Below, piece by piece: positions 44,074 to 53,636 of a stretch of 64,000 nucleotides of DNA; positions within the stretch are counted from its first letter, which is position 1; every line of letters starts with the position of its first letter. Both the position numbers and the translations under genes were made by a program. Source of the stretch: Lysinibacter cavernae (GTDB lineage: Bacteria; Actinomycetota; Actinomycetes; Actinomycetales; Microbacteriaceae). Under the pieces are notes generated by a model. That model searched no databases, had not been told where the DNA came from, and saw only the letters and a program-made list of their open reading frames with translations. Location of the stretch: contig NZ_JAAMOX010000003.1 of NCBI RefSeq assembly GCF_011758565.1, positions 1 through 64,000 of the forward strand, given 5' to 3'.

Positions 44074-45279
44074 GTGAGCACTTATCAAGACCTTCTGAAA
44101 AGCCCCGGCGTTGCCCGAATCATCCTCGCGCAGCTGACCGCCCGCTTTCCCTTTGGCATGCTCTCGCTCGCACTGCTCCTCCACGTGCAGCAGGTACACG
44201 ATTCCTACGGCGCCGCCGGGCTTGTGCTCGCGGCGGCCAGCATCGGCCAGTCAATCTCGGGGCCGCTGACGAGCCGTTGGATGGGCATTTGGGGCATGCG
44301 CCGCGTCCTCATCCTCACCACAGCGGTCTGTATGCTCGCGCTCAGCACGGTTGCGTTGTTTGAGCTTCCCGTTGTTGCGTACATGGTGGTTGCGTTTATT
44401 GGCGGTCTCTCGACCCCGCCCATCCAGCCTGCCGTTCGCACCATCTACCCAAAGATGGTGAGCTCGCGCCAGCTCACGCCGCTCTTCAGCCTCGACGCCT
44501 CTGCCCAAGAAATCATTTGGGTGCTCGGGCCCGTCGTAACGGTGTTCATCTCAACCCAGGTCAGCACGGTCGCTGGCATCATGACAGCGGTCGTCATGAT
44601 GGTTGCCGGTGGTTCCTGGTTTATCTCGCTGCCTGAGCTTGGCCAGGTGCGCATCCCGCGCAGTCGGCGACGAATGGGTGCGGTGCTCACGCGCCCAAGC
44701 GTTGTGGTTGCTACGGTTGTTGGTTTTCTGCTGGTCGGCGCGTGTGCCGCGGTCGAAGCAGGCGTCGTCGCGCTCTACGACCACGGACTCGAATCCGGCA
44801 TTGTGCTCGCGATTTTTTCGGTCGGCTCGCTCATCGGCGGCCTCTCGATGGGTCACATTCCTATCAGCCCTTGGTCGCTCGCGAAGCGGATGCTCATCGT
44901 TGCCGGCGGCCTCGGCATCGCCTCGATCTGGCTCAACATCTGGTGGCTCGGCGCAGCGCTCTTTGTTGCCGGCGTTGGCATCGCGCCTGCGCTCGCCGTT
45001 CTGTTTGCGATGGTCTCTGCAACCGTCAAGTTCAGCGAGACCGCTGAGGCCTACGGCTGGGTCGGAACCGGCCAACTTATCGGGGCAGCCCTTGGTTCGG
45101 CTGTCGCGGGTTTCCTCATCGACGGCGTTGGTGAAACGGGAGCGTTTCTCGCCGCGGCAGGTTTTGCCGTTGCCGGCTTTATCGCGGCAGCGATTGGCAG
45201 CCGATGGAGCCCAGACCTCAGGGGTCGCGATGCGAGTCCGATCCCAGACACCGAGCCAGTGCCCGTTCAAGGGCGCTAG
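44074..45279 (+). CDS. MFS transporter
   Basis: 401 residues with twelve hydrophobic segments. GVARIILAQLTARFPFGMLSLALLLHVQQVHDSYGAAGLVLAAASIGQSISGPLTSRWMGIWGMRRVLIL shows the MFS TM1-TM2-TM3 layout with an ARG-type loop 2-3. The substrate is unknown. It starts at GTG 44074, preceded by TAGCAT at 9 nt and no Shine-Dalgarno. It is convergent with the acidic protein gene, 29 bp away. Confidence 0.82.
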   Translation: MSTYQDLLKSPGVARIILAQLTARFPFGMLSLALLLHVQQVHDSYGAAGLVLAAASIGQSISGPLTSRWMGIWGMRRVLILTTAVCMLALSTVALFELPVVAYMVVAFIGGLSTPPIQPAVRTIYPKMVSSRQLTPLFSLDASAQEIIWVLGPVVTVFISTQVSTVAGIMTAVVMMVAGGSWFISLPELGQVRIPRSRRRMGAVLTRPSVVVATVVGFLLVGACAAVEAGVVALYDHGLESGIVLAIFSVGSLIGGLSMGHIPISPWSLAKRMLIVAGGLGIASIWLNIWWLGAALFVAGVGIAPALAVLFAMVSATVKFSETAEAYGWVGTGQLIGAALGSAVAGFLIDGVGETGAFLAAAGFAVAGFIAAAIGSRWSPDLRGRDASPIPDTEPVPVQGR

Positions 45280-45308
45280 CTCACGCGCACACGCTCTGTC
45301 GTTCGCGG

Positions 45309-46463
45309 CTACTTCAGCAGGTCGCCAAACAGGTTGTCAAAGTCGTCGCCGTCGGCAGCGTCCGACGAGGGCTGTTCCTGCTTCGACGGCTTTGACGACT
45401 TCGCCTTCCGTGACGACTTGCCCTTTTTCTGCGTCGAGACCTCGTCAGCAGCGGGGCGTTCTTCGTGTGTCACCTTGTCGGCCGGTGCGGCTGACGAGTT
45501 TGCAGATGGTAGCTCCCAGTTCAGGGTCTCGTCGTCTGGGCCGTCTTCTGGCTCCGGCGTGCCGGTTGGGATGCTCAACTGCTGCGTCTGGGTATTGACT
45601 CCGCCAAGCAGCTGGTCGAAGGTCAGCGCCGGCTCGTCCGGCAGCTCAAGGATGTCGGGCGTGTCCGCGTTATCCGCTGCGGCCGGCGCGATGTCTTCTG
45701 GGATCTCGACGGCGAGACGCAGACCTGAAAGATCGACCGTGTCGCCGTTGTCGCGGAACGCTTCTCCAACGATCACAGTGTCCTCGAGGTCCTCGTCGAG
45801 GTCAGCGGTGTTCGGCTTTTTGTCACTCATGCTCGACGAATCGTCAAACTCAACAACGATGTCGTCACCCTGAAGAACGGTGTCTTCTGCGTCGTCCTCG
45901 GCAGGAGCATCCGGCACGTAGGCAATCTCATCGCGAACGATCGGGGTCAGCACGGTGTCGTCAGATACGTCTGCTGCAGCATCGTCATCAGCTACGGCCG
46001 CGTCAATGACAACGTCGTCTACAGCGAGGTTGTGAGGTTCAACGACCTCTGCCTCCAGCGCTGCCTCTGCCTCTGCCTCGTGGTCGTGATCCGCGTCGGC
46101 AGGGGTGCTGTCGTCGCTGGCCAGCTCGGTTTCGACGGCAGCTTCTTCTTCGGCGAGCGCTTCTTCGGCAAACACCAGTTCGGGAGCCGAGCCGGCCGAC
46201 CGGTAGGTGCGCGCGCCGGAGCCGGCCGCGGCGATCTCGGAGTCGATGTGGGCCATCACGTCGTGGGCAAACGTGCGGGTCGTCTCAGCGAGTTCGGCGG
46301 CAAACTCCCGAACCTTTGCGGTGGCTTCGCCACCCTGTTCTGGAACGGGCGGGGTTTGGGGCTCCTGCGCTGACTCTTCCGAGGGTGCGTGCTGGGTAAC
46401 ACGAACGTCGTCACCCTGCTCTCCCTTAGAAAAGAGGTTGCGCGCGGAATCGAATATTCCCAT
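45309..46463 (-). CDS. acidic, largely disordered hypothetical protein
   Basis: 384 residues from ATG 46463 (GGAGA 6 nt upstream); the open frame to 46556 is not needed. It begins MGIFDSARNLFSKGEQGDDVRV and is then dominated by Asp, Glu, Ala and Val with low complexity (EEALAEEEAAVETELASD, DHDHEAEAEAALEAE). A basic KKGKSSRKAKSSKPSKQEQP stretch comes before the final DGDDFDNLFGDLLK. No signal peptide, membrane helix or known domain is seen. The terminal FDNLFGDLL could be a short helical docking motif (inference). Confidence 0.75.
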   Translation of the reverse strand: MGIFDSARNLFSKGEQGDDVRVTQHAPSEESAQEPQTPPVPEQGGEATAKVREFAAELAETTRTFAHDVMAHIDSEIAAAGSGARTYRSAGSAPELVFAEEALAEEEAAVETELASDDSTPADADHDHEAEAEAALEAEVVEPHNLAVDDVVIDAAVADDDAAADVSDDTVLTPIVRDEIAYVPDAPAEDDAEDTVLQGDDIVVEFDDSSSMSDKKPNTADLDEDLEDTVIVGEAFRDNGDTVDLSGLRLAVEIPEDIAPAAADNADTPDILELPDEPALTFDQLLGGVNTQTQQLSIPTGTPEPEDGPDDETLNWELPSANSSAAPADKVTHEERPAADEVSTQKKGKSSRKAKSSKPSKQEQPSSDAADGDDFDNLFGDLLK

Positions 46464-46586
46464 CAGATCTCCATCGTGTGGTGTATCGGCGGTTGTGTCC
46501 CCACAGGACACTTTATCTGACTCGGACTGCCAAGATGCCCGGCATGCTGTAGCCATGAGTTCCGAGAGCGCTGCTCGGTTGGTTAA

Positions 46587-46599
46587 GATCGGAAGAGCG
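46587..46599 (+). other. 13-mer identical to Illumina adapter core
   Basis: AGATCGGAAGAGC occurs 50 bp before the degenerate agmatine deiminase. It is identical to the universal Illumina adapter start; the following bases do not continue as a known adapter. Chance or assembly residue. Confidence 0.35.
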
Positions 46600-46649
46600 C
46601 CGTCTCAAGTGATGACCCATCGTTGCGCACAACCATTCCAGAAGGCCTC

Positions 46650-47756
46650 ATGTCTCAGCTTGATCCGTTTGAACTGTTGAGTGCCGCCGCGTCAAGGGCC
46701 GGTGTCTCCATTGTGGAAGATACAGAGCAGCCGCCAGCAGCTGTTGGCGGCGGCTGGTTTCTCCCATCCGACACACACCCGCATGAGCAATCATGGCTCG
46801 CTTGGCCGATGGATGGGGAGGTCCTCGGCCGTACCGAAGGAATGGCTGACGAGGGTCGCGCCGCTTGGGCATCCGTCGCCAACGCCGTCTCCGAGTTCGA
46901 ACCGGTGAGCGTTGTCTGTCGCCCCGGCGACGAGGCCAAGGCCAGGCGGCTCCTCGCAGGCGACATCTCGCTGTACGTGAGTGCCCATACCGTTCCGTGG
47001 CTCAGAGAGACGGGACCGTCGTTTGTCCTCAACGGCGATGACCTCCTTGGCGCTGTCGACTGGGCAGGACAATACGATTCGGCTGGTGACACGCAAATCG
47101 CAAGCCGCATCGGCGAATGGGCAAGGGCAACGCGGGTCTCTTCACCGCTCCAAGCCTCGCCCTCCTGTTTCGCCGCGAACGGCAGCTCGACGGTACTTGC
47201 GCTCCGCAGCAGACGACTCGAAGGATCGTCGACGGGCCAGAAACGCCGTCACCTCGAAGAACAACTCCGCGAGGTGACCGGAACGGAGCACACTGTCTGG
47301 CTCCCCCAACCGCTCACGAGCGGACCGAGGGTTTCACGGGGAGAGCAGGCAGCACGTGTGGATGACCTTGCGGTGTTCGCGAGCAGCAACGTCGTCCTTG
47401 CTCACGATCAGCGGGACGCGCAGCATCCCGATTTCCTCGTGAGCAAGCAGCTGCGCCAGACGCTCAGTACTGCGAGAAATAGCGGTGGCGAGCCCTTTGA
47501 GCTGGTTTGGCTTCCTGCTCCAGAGACACTCCGCGACACCAATCGTTTTGTTTCATACAGCTATGTCAACCACTACGTCACCAATGATGCCGTAGTGCTC
47601 GGTACCTATCGGGACCCCAACGACGACGTTGCAGCCTCCATACTTGCCGATCGTTACGGCCTGGAGGTGGTTCGGGTGGATGCGCGTCCCCTCTTCGCAC
47701 GGGGTGGCGGCGTGCGTTCGCTTGTTGTGCCACAGCCTCGGTCACAGCAACAGTAA
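46650..47756 (+). CDS. agmatine deiminase-like protein lacking catalytic residues (probable pseudoenzyme)
   Basis: 368 residues from ATG 46650 with GAAGG upstream. The whole length aligns by eye with peptidylarginine/agmatine deiminases: SWLAWPMDGEVLG, RAAWASVANAVSEFEPVSVVCRPGDEAKARRLL, HPDFLVSKQLRQTL, VSYSYVNHYVTNDAVVLGTYRDPNDD and VDARPLFARGGG. However, the WxRDxGP aspartate is Glu (WLRETGP, E120), the EGG motif is replaced by SPS, the GHVD histidine is Arg (AARVDD, R236) and the terminal GGIHC cysteine region reads GGVRS (S357 at the Cys position). No hydrolysis of agmatine is expected. The frame is intact, so it is not an obvious pseudogene. Confidence 0.7.
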   Translation: MSQLDPFELLSAAASRAGVSIVEDTEQPPAAVGGGWFLPSDTHPHEQSWLAWPMDGEVLGRTEGMADEGRAAWASVANAVSEFEPVSVVCRPGDEAKARRLLAGDISLYVSAHTVPWLRETGPSFVLNGDDLLGAVDWAGQYDSAGDTQIASRIGEWARATRVSSPLQASPSCFAANGSSTVLALRSRRLEGSSTGQKRRHLEEQLREVTGTEHTVWLPQPLTSGPRVSRGEQAARVDDLAVFASSNVVLAHDQRDAQHPDFLVSKQLRQTLSTARNSGGEPFELVWLPAPETLRDTNRFVSYSYVNHYVTNDAVVLGTYRDPNDDVAASILADRYGLEVVRVDARPLFARGGGVRSLVVPQPRSQQQ

Positions 47757-47771
47757 TAGCTTGCGTACACG

Positions 47772-47809
47772 ACGACGGCCCGCCCCTCTGCTGAGGAACG
47801 GGCCGTCGT
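47772..47809 (+). terminator. hairpin terminator between convergent genes
   Basis: ACGACGGCCCG and CGGGCCGTCGT pair perfectly (11 bp) around a 16-nt loop, 16 bp after the deiminase-like stop and 11 bp from the opposite gene's stop. Confidence 0.75.
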
Positions 47810-47819
47810 TGTGTATCGC

Positions 47820-48206
47820 TTAGTGGGCGGCGAGTGCGTGAGCCTTCAGCTGCTCGTATTCGGCCTGGCTGATGGAGCCGGCCTCAAGGAGCGCTTTTGC
47901 CTTCGCAATTTCGTCTGCTGGGCTGTGCCCTGCAACCGTGCGGATGTACTCGTCAGCAGCCTGCTTCGCCTGCGTTGCGTCGCGCTGCTGGCGCTCTGCC
48001 ATGCCGCGTCCTCGTGCGATGAGGTAAACCAACACCGTGAGGAAGGGCAGGAAAATCAGGAAGACGATCCATACGGCCTTCCACCACCCGTTGAGGTCAC
48101 GGTCGCGGAAGAGATCTCCGATGACGGAAAACAGCGCAAACAGGTAGGCGATGAAGGCGAACGCCCAAAAGAACACCCACACAAAATCCCAAACGTTTGA
48201 CCACAT
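47820..48206 (-). CDS. PLDc_N/SHOCT-domain membrane protein
   Basis: 128 residues. Two hydrophobic helices with WWKAVWIVFLIFLPFLTVLVYLIARGRGM match the PLDc_N (cardiolipin synthase N-terminal) module. The C-terminal DEIAKAKALLEAGSISQAEYEQLKAHAL is a SHOCT short helical domain. This pairing is widespread in Actinobacteria and of unknown role. AAAGGCGG precedes the ATG. Confidence 0.85.
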   Translation of the reverse strand: MWSNVWDFVWVFFWAFAFIAYLFALFSVIGDLFRDRDLNGWWKAVWIVFLIFLPFLTVLVYLIARGRGMAERQQRDATQAKQAADEYIRTVAGHSPADEIAKAKALLEAGSISQAEYEQLKAHALAAH

Positions 48207-48361
48207 GTGATCAGCCGCCTTTCATGATATGAGTGCTGGGGGGCCCGCGGTCGGGAACACTCGGTATGTTCTTTAGCGTAGCGTTCCTGAGTGTCCCGTG
48301 TGTGAATTATGTTAAGAATCGTCAAGCAACTGCAGGCTAGAACTGCGTCTGCAAGGTGCAG

Positions 48362-48367
48362 TAACCT
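48362..48367 (+). promoter_or_regulatory. -10 box of leaderless META lipoprotein gene
   Basis: TAACCT, 6 nt before the ATG at 48374. Confidence 0.4.
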
Positions 48368-48373
48368 ACCCCC

Positions 48374-48742
48374 ATGAAACTCATCGCCACTGCCGCCGTA
48401 TTCGCCTCCGCGCTCCTCATCCTTTCCGGATGTTCAGGGGCCCAAAGCGATACCGATATCGAGGGAACCTGGGGTGGTCCAGAGGGGAGCAGTAAGCCGT
48501 TCCTCACGTTTGCAGAAGACGGAAAGATCAGCGGCTTTGACGGGTGCAACACCCTCATGGGCTCCTGGGAGCGCACCGACTCTGGCGTAGACTTCGGCCA
48601 GCTCGCCTCAACCCGAATGGCCTGTGACGGGGTCGACACCTGGCTGAGCAACGGCGTTGAGGGAACCATCTCTGGCTCAACCCTCACCGTACTCGGCGAG
48701 GATGGCAGCACGATTGGCACGCTCAAACGCCAAGACTCCTAG
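48374..48742 (+). CDS. META-domain lipoprotein (HslJ-like)
   Basis: 122 residues. The signal peptide MKLIATAAVFASALLILSGC ends in a lipobox with the lipidated cysteine at position 20. The mature part, IEGTWGGPEGSSKPFLTFAEDGKISGFDGCNTLMGSWERTDSGVDFGQLASTRMACDG, is a META domain (GCN...G...ST.MAC). HslJ-type META proteins are heat-shock-linked outer or surface proteins; here it would sit on the outer face of the membrane. The two remaining cysteines could pair. Confidence 0.87.
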   Translation: MKLIATAAVFASALLILSGCSGAQSDTDIEGTWGGPEGSSKPFLTFAEDGKISGFDGCNTLMGSWERTDSGVDFGQLASTRMACDGVDTWLSNGVEGTISGSTLTVLGEDGSTIGTLKRQDS

Positions 48743-48804
48743 CTCGGCGGAGGCCGGCCACGGCTGACGCATGGAGCCTCAACCAACCGTCGGCGCAGAG
48801 TTTG

Positions 48805-48843
48805 CGTTAGGTTCGCGAGCGCGGCCGTTAGGAAACCGTTAGG
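48805..48843 (+). promoter_or_regulatory. three phased CGTTAGG direct repeats upstream of kdp (putative KdpE sites)
   Basis: CGTTAGG occurs at 48805, 48826 and 48837, that is 21 and 11 bp apart, close to two and one helical turns. Tandem same-face repeats are typical of OmpR-class response regulators such as KdpE, encoded downstream. A partial fourth copy (CCGTCAC) follows near 48846. Confidence 0.6.
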
Positions 48844-48886
48844 AGCCGTCACAATACCCGTTTTTGGGTGTTCAATCGGCTCTGTA

Positions 48887-48927
48887 CCCCGCGAGAGACA
48901 GGCATCATCCGGATGCGCGGCGCGGGG
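48887..48927 (+). other. nested hairpin in kdp leader
   Basis: Outer stem CCCCGCG (48887-48893) with CGCGGGG (48921-48927), inner stem GCATC (48902-48906) with GATGC (48912-48916). It lies about 80 bp before kdpF. Could be an RNA element; no riboswitch consensus recognised. Confidence 0.35.
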
Positions 48928-49006
48928 GCGAAACGGAGTTCCTGTGCCTCAGCGCGTGTATCACACGTCGAAAACATCGGCCCCTCGCCAGGGGGGTCAC
49001 TAACTC

Positions 49007-49096
49007 ATGATGTTCTTCAACGTGCTCGCGGTCGTCTTGGCCGTCGCCGCCATCGGCTACCTTGTGTATGCCCTCGTGAAGCCGGAGCGTTTCTAG
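49007..49096 (+). CDS. kdpF: potassium-transporting ATPase subunit F
   Basis: 29 residues, [29 protein letters not shown]: a single membrane helix ending in the characteristic YALVKPERF tail of KdpF. It stabilises the KdpABC complex. The start could be either of two adjacent ATGs (49007 or 49010). The final base of its stop is the first base of the kdpA GTG start. Confidence 0.9.
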   Translation: MMFFNVLAVVLAVAAIGYLVYALVKPERF

Positions 49097-50769
49097 TGAA
49101 CGTCGGTTTTGCGATTCTGCAGGCGGCGACGCTTGCCCTCATCCTCGCTCTTGTCTATAAACCGCTCGGTGAGTACATCGCAAGGGTGTATGAGTCGACC
49201 CGCCACTTGGCCGTTGAGCGCGGCTTGTACCGGTTGGTTGGTGTCAACCCAGACGCTGAGCAAACCTGGCGGCTGTACCTGCGGAGCGTGCTCGCCTTCT
49301 CTGTACTCAGCGTTGTGTTGCTCTTCGCCCTCCAGCGGGCCCAGGCTATCCTCCCCCTGTCTCTCGGGATGCCTGCTGTGCCGTCTGGGCTTGCGTTCAA
49401 CACCGCAGTTTCGTTTGTCACCAACACCAACTGGCAGTCATACTCCCCCGACGTGACCATGGGTTACTCGGTTCAGCTGCTAGGGCTTGCGGTACAGAAC
49501 TTCCTCTCGGCCGCCGTCGGAATCGCCGTCGCCATCGCGCTGGTTCGTGGTTTTGCGCGGCACTCGTCGGGAACAATCGGGAATTTTTGGGTTGATCTCA
49601 CCCGTGGCATCAGCCGCCTGCTCCTCCCCCTCGCGGCGATCATGGCCGTTGTGCTCGTCGCTGGCGGCGTCATCCAGAATCTCAACGGATTCACTGAGGT
49701 AACAACGCTCACCGGCGGATCACAGTCAATTCCTGGCGGCCCAGCAGCGTCTCAAGAAGCTATCAAACTGCTCGGGACCAACGGTGGAGGATTCTTTAAC
49801 GCCAACTCGTCGCATCCCTTCGAGAACCCTACGGCGTGGACCAACCTCGTGCAGGTGGTGCTCATGCTTGCCATCCCGTTCAGCCTGCCGCGCGCCCTCG
49901 GCCGCATGGTTGGCAGCACCAAGCAGGGCTACGCAGTCTTGGCGGCGATGGCCACCATCTTTGTGGTTTCGCTCAGCCTGCTGACGTGGGCAGAAGCGTC
50001 AGGAGCCGGAGCAGCACCGCAGGCGGCCGGCGGCGCAATGGAGGGAAAGGAGCAGCGGTTCGGCATCGCAGCATCCACCCTCTTCGGGGCCACCAGCACG
50101 CTCACGTCGACGGGCGCGGTGAACTCAATGCACGACTCGAACACGGCCTTCGGCGGACTCATCACCATGATCAACATGATGATTGGCGAAGTTGCCCCAG
50201 GCGGTGTTGGCTCTGGCCTGTATGGGATGCTCGTGCTCGCCATCATTACGGTGTTCATCGCAGGTCTGTTGGTTGGCCGCACGCCAGAGTTCCTTGGCAA
50301 GAAGATGGGCCCTCGCGAAATGAAACTCGCGAGCATGTTCATCCTCGTCACCCCGACCCTCGTGCTGCTTGGAACCGCGCTGAGCTTCGCAATCCCCGCG
50401 ATCAGGGAGAGCGTGGTTGGCACGTCGATCCTCAACCCCGGCCTGCACGGACTCTCTGAGGTGCTCTACGCATTCACCTCGGCGGCCAATAACAATGGTT
50501 CGGCCTTTGCGGGACTGACCGCCGACACCACCTGGTTCAACACGGCGCTCAGCATCGCGATGCTCCTCGGCAGGTTCATTCCCATCGCGCTTGCGCTGGC
50601 GCTCGCCGGCTCGCTCGCCTCGCAGTCAACGGTGCCCCCAACCGTTGGCACCCTTCCGACGCAGACCCCACAGTTTGTTGGGCTGCTTGTTGGAGTCACC
50701 CTCATCGTTTCGGCACTCACCTACTTTCCGGTGCTTGCCCTCGGACCACTCGCGGAAGGCCTGCAGTAA
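49096..50769 (+). CDS. kdpA: potassium-transporting ATPase potassium-binding subunit
   Basis: 557 residues, the standard KdpA length, from GTG 49096 overlapping the kdpF stop. The open frame continues upstream to 48868, but this includes the kdpF region and non-coding leader. The four selectivity-filter loops are visible: [50 protein letters not shown] and [14 protein letters not shown]. It forms the K+ channel-like subunit of the high-affinity KdpFABC pump. Confidence 0.95.
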   Translation: MNVGFAILQAATLALILALVYKPLGEYIARVYESTRHLAVERGLYRLVGVNPDAEQTWRLYLRSVLAFSVLSVVLLFALQRAQAILPLSLGMPAVPSGLAFNTAVSFVTNTNWQSYSPDVTMGYSVQLLGLAVQNFLSAAVGIAVAIALVRGFARHSSGTIGNFWVDLTRGISRLLLPLAAIMAVVLVAGGVIQNLNGFTEVTTLTGGSQSIPGGPAASQEAIKLLGTNGGGFFNANSSHPFENPTAWTNLVQVVLMLAIPFSLPRALGRMVGSTKQGYAVLAAMATIFVVSLSLLTWAEASGAGAAPQAAGGAMEGKEQRFGIAASTLFGATSTLTSTGAVNSMHDSNTAFGGLITMINMMIGEVAPGGVGSGLYGMLVLAIITVFIAGLLVGRTPEFLGKKMGPREMKLASMFILVTPTLVLLGTALSFAIPAIRESVVGTSILNPGLHGLSEVLYAFTSAANNNGSAFAGLTADTTWFNTALSIAMLLGRFIPIALALALAGSLASQSTVPPTVGTLPTQTPQFVGLLVGVTLIVSALTYFPVLALGPLAEGLQ

Positions 50770-52940
50770 TGTCCACCCTCGTAGAACACTTCAATTCCGA
50801 AATCTCTGAACCAGAACCGGAGCCGCACGACCAACGTGTCCGCCCCACAACGGGCTTTGGCTTGACGCAGCTTCGACAGGCCCTTCCTGGGGCGTTCCGA
50901 AAGCTCGACCCACGGGTGATGTGGCACAACCCCGTCATGCTCATTGTCGAAGTTGGTGCGGTGCTCACGACGGTCCTTGCGATCGCCGAGCCGCTCATGG
51001 CCGAACCTCAGACATCGGGAGGGTCAGCCATTCCTGGCGCGTTTACCTGGCTCATCGCGGTGTGGCTCTGGCTGACCGTGCTCTTTGCGAACCTCGCTGA
51101 GTCGGTTGCAGAGGGCCGGGGGAAGGCGCAGGCAGACAGCCTCAGGCAGACCAGAACCAGCACCCTCGCCAACCAGGTCATTGGCTACAACGAGTCAAAC
51201 GATCCTGCCGCACTCAGTGCGATCACGGCGCCGCTGTCATCCGCAGATCTTGCGCTCGGCGACGTTGTGGTTGTTGTGGCCGGCGAGCTCATTCCCGGTG
51301 ACGGCGACATCATCTGGGGCATTGCGTCCGTTGACGAGTCGGCCATTACTGGTGAGTCAGCACCGGTTGTCCGTGAGTCTGGCGGCGACCGCTCTGCGGT
51401 CACCGGCGGAACGCGCGTGCTGTCGGACAGGGTCGTCATCCGCATCACAAGCAAGCCGGGAGAAACCTTTGTTGACCGCATGATTGGCCTCGTCGAAGGA
51501 GCCTCCCGCCAAAAGACTCCGAACGAGATTGCCCTCAACATCCTGTTGGCAAGCCTGTCGATTGTGTTCCTTGTTGTCACGCTGACGCTCAATCCGATGG
51601 CACGCTTCTCGGATGCTTCGGTGAGTGTTCCCGTGCTCGTCGCCCTGCTCGTGTGCCTCATCCCAACCACCATTGGAGCGCTGCTCTCTGCCATCGGCAT
51701 TGCTGGAATGGACCGGCTGGTTCAGCGCAATGTGCTCGCGCTGTCTGGTAGAGCGGTCGAGGCCGCAGGCGATGTGACCACGCTCCTCCTCGACAAGACC
51801 GGAACCATCACGTACGGAAACCGCAGAGCCGCTGAGTTCATTCCACTTCACGGAGTTGACCTCGCCGAACTGGTCGAGGCCGCCGCGCTCTCCTCGCTAA
51901 GCGACCCGACGCCGGAGGGTAAATCGATCGTTGAGCTCGCGCTGGCGTCCACGTTTGTGCAGCCGGCGACGGTGAACGGGGAGATTGTCCCTTTCACCGC
52001 GCAGACACGGATGAGCGGGCTCAACCTACCGGACGGAGGAGTGATCAGGAAGGGCGCTGGCTCTGCCGTGCTCTCGTGGATTGGCGAAACGGGAGCGCTC
52101 AGCGAATCGGTCGCCAGCAACCTCACCGCTGAGGTCGAACGGGTGTCGCAGCTCGGCGGGACGCCGCTTGTTGTTGCGGTTCATCCCGCAGGTGAAACTC
52201 CGCGGGTGCTTGGCGTTGTCTATCTGAAAGACATCGTGAAAGACGGCCTCCGCGAGCGCTTTGACGAGCTGCGGGCCATGGGGATTCGGACGGTCATGAT
52301 CACGGGAGACAACGCACTCACCGCGGCAGCCATCGCCGAAGAGGCTGGAGTAGACGACTTTCTTGCCGAGGCGACACCAGAGGACAAACTTGAGCTCATC
52401 AAACAGGAGCAAGCGAACGGGAACCTCGTAGCCATGACCGGCGACGGCACCAACGATGCCCCTGCCCTCGCCCAAGCCGATGTTGGTGTCGCGATGAACA
52501 CTGGAACGTCTGCGGCAAAAGAGGCAGGCAATATGGTCGATCTTGATTCCGACCCGACGAAACTCATCGATATTGTGCGCATCGGGAAGCAACTGCTCAT
52601 TACGCGCGGCGCGCTCACCACGTTCTCCATTGCCAACGACATCGCCAAGTACTTTGCGATCATCCCGGCGATGTTTGTTGCGGTCTTCCCAGGGCTCGCG
52701 GTGCTCAACGTCATGCAGCTGCATTCGCCGGCCTCGGCGATCCTCTCGGCGATCATCTTCAACGCAATCATCATTGTTGTCCTCATTCCGCTCGCCCTCC
52801 GCGGAGTCACGTATCGACCGGCTGGCGCCCAGCAAATCCTGAGCCGCAACCTCCTTGTCTACGGTCTCGGCGGCATTATTGCCCCGTTCATCGGGATCAA
52901 ACTTATCGACCTACTGGTCTCCCTTCTTCCAGGCTTCTAA
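50769..52940 (+). CDS. kdpB: potassium-transporting P-type ATPase, ATP-binding subunit
   Basis: 723 residues. P-type motifs: [13 protein letters not shown] (actuator TGES), [15 protein letters not shown] (membrane), [14 protein letters not shown] with phosphorylated D342, and [21 protein letters not shown] (hinge). It hydrolyses ATP to drive K+ through KdpA. The ATG overlaps the kdpA stop by one base. The N-terminal about 45 residues are a hydrophilic extension. Confidence 0.95.
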   Translation: MSTLVEHFNSEISEPEPEPHDQRVRPTTGFGLTQLRQALPGAFRKLDPRVMWHNPVMLIVEVGAVLTTVLAIAEPLMAEPQTSGGSAIPGAFTWLIAVWLWLTVLFANLAESVAEGRGKAQADSLRQTRTSTLANQVIGYNESNDPAALSAITAPLSSADLALGDVVVVVAGELIPGDGDIIWGIASVDESAITGESAPVVRESGGDRSAVTGGTRVLSDRVVIRITSKPGETFVDRMIGLVEGASRQKTPNEIALNILLASLSIVFLVVTLTLNPMARFSDASVSVPVLVALLVCLIPTTIGALLSAIGIAGMDRLVQRNVLALSGRAVEAAGDVTTLLLDKTGTITYGNRRAAEFIPLHGVDLAELVEAAALSSLSDPTPEGKSIVELALASTFVQPATVNGEIVPFTAQTRMSGLNLPDGGVIRKGAGSAVLSWIGETGALSESVASNLTAEVERVSQLGGTPLVVAVHPAGETPRVLGVVYLKDIVKDGLRERFDELRAMGIRTVMITGDNALTAAAIAEEAGVDDFLAEATPEDKLELIKQEQANGNLVAMTGDGTNDAPALAQADVGVAMNTGTSAAKEAGNMVDLDSDPTKLIDIVRIGKQLLITRGALTTFSIANDIAKYFAIIPAMFVAVFPGLAVLNVMQLHSPASAILSAIIFNAIIIVVLIPLALRGVTYRPAGAQQILSRNLLVYGLGGIIAPFIGIKLIDLLVSLLPGF

Positions 52941-53003
52941 CGCGGTGGCCGCCGGGCCAACCGGTCAAGCACCCCGTCAATTTCTCACAGAAAGTAGCTC
53001 ATC

Positions 53004-53633
53004 ATGAGCACAGCACGTACCACCGTTCGCCAGTACTGGGTTGCCCTTCGGGTACTCCTTGTCTTCACCGTCGCCCTCGGTATCGCTTATCCACTCGTGG
53101 TGACCGCAATCGCCCAGGTGGCGATGCCTGCCCGCGCAAACGGTTCTCTTGTTGAGATGAATGGTTCGGCGGTTGGGTCGTCCCTCATCGGGCAGTCGTT
53201 CTCAGGCGCCGATGGCGACCCCCTGCCTGAGTGGTTCCAGCCCCGCCCATCTGCCGCCACAAGCGCTGATCAGAACGGCTACGACGCGGCCGCTTCGAGC
53301 GGCAGCAATCTTGGCCCAAACAACCCGGACCTCGTTGCGGCGATCACCGAACGTCGCGCGGATATCGCGGCATTCAACGGGGTTGACCCGTCGATCGTTC
53401 CCGCTGATGCCCTGACCGCGTCATCCTCTGGCCTTGATCCACACATCAGCCCCGAGTACGCGCTCCTCCAGGTTGATCGTGTCGCAGAAGCACGCGGCCT
53501 GCCAGCCGCCACCGTTCACAACCTCGTCGAGTCTATAATTCAGGAACGTGACCTCGGGATGCTCGGCGAACCGACCGTCAACGTACTTCAACTGAACCTC
53601 GCCCTCGAGGCGCTTGCAGAAACGGATGGGTAG
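53004..53633 (+). CDS. kdpC: potassium-transporting ATPase subunit C
   Basis: 209 residues. One N-terminal helix (YWVALRVLLVFTVALGIAYPLVVTAIAQV) and the exoplasmic domain with GSSLIGQSFSG, DPLPEWFQPRPSA, ASSGSNLGPNNPDL, ASSSGLDPHISPEYALLQVDRVAEARG and LGEPTVNVLQLNLAL, the KdpC signatures. It assists K+ binding. AGAAAG lies upstream; kdpD follows after 3 nt. Confidence 0.95.
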   Translation: MSTARTTVRQYWVALRVLLVFTVALGIAYPLVVTAIAQVAMPARANGSLVEMNGSAVGSSLIGQSFSGADGDPLPEWFQPRPSAATSADQNGYDAAASSGSNLGPNNPDLVAAITERRADIAAFNGVDPSIVPADALTASSSGLDPHISPEYALLQVDRVAEARGLPAATVHNLVESIIQERDLGMLGEPTVNVLQLNLALEALAETDG

Positions 53634-53636
53634 CTC

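Noticed and set aside
48868-49095. Upstream extension of the kdpA frame
   Set aside because: The added residues are unlike KdpA, overlap kdpF and the leader hairpin, and GTG 49096 gives the exact family length.
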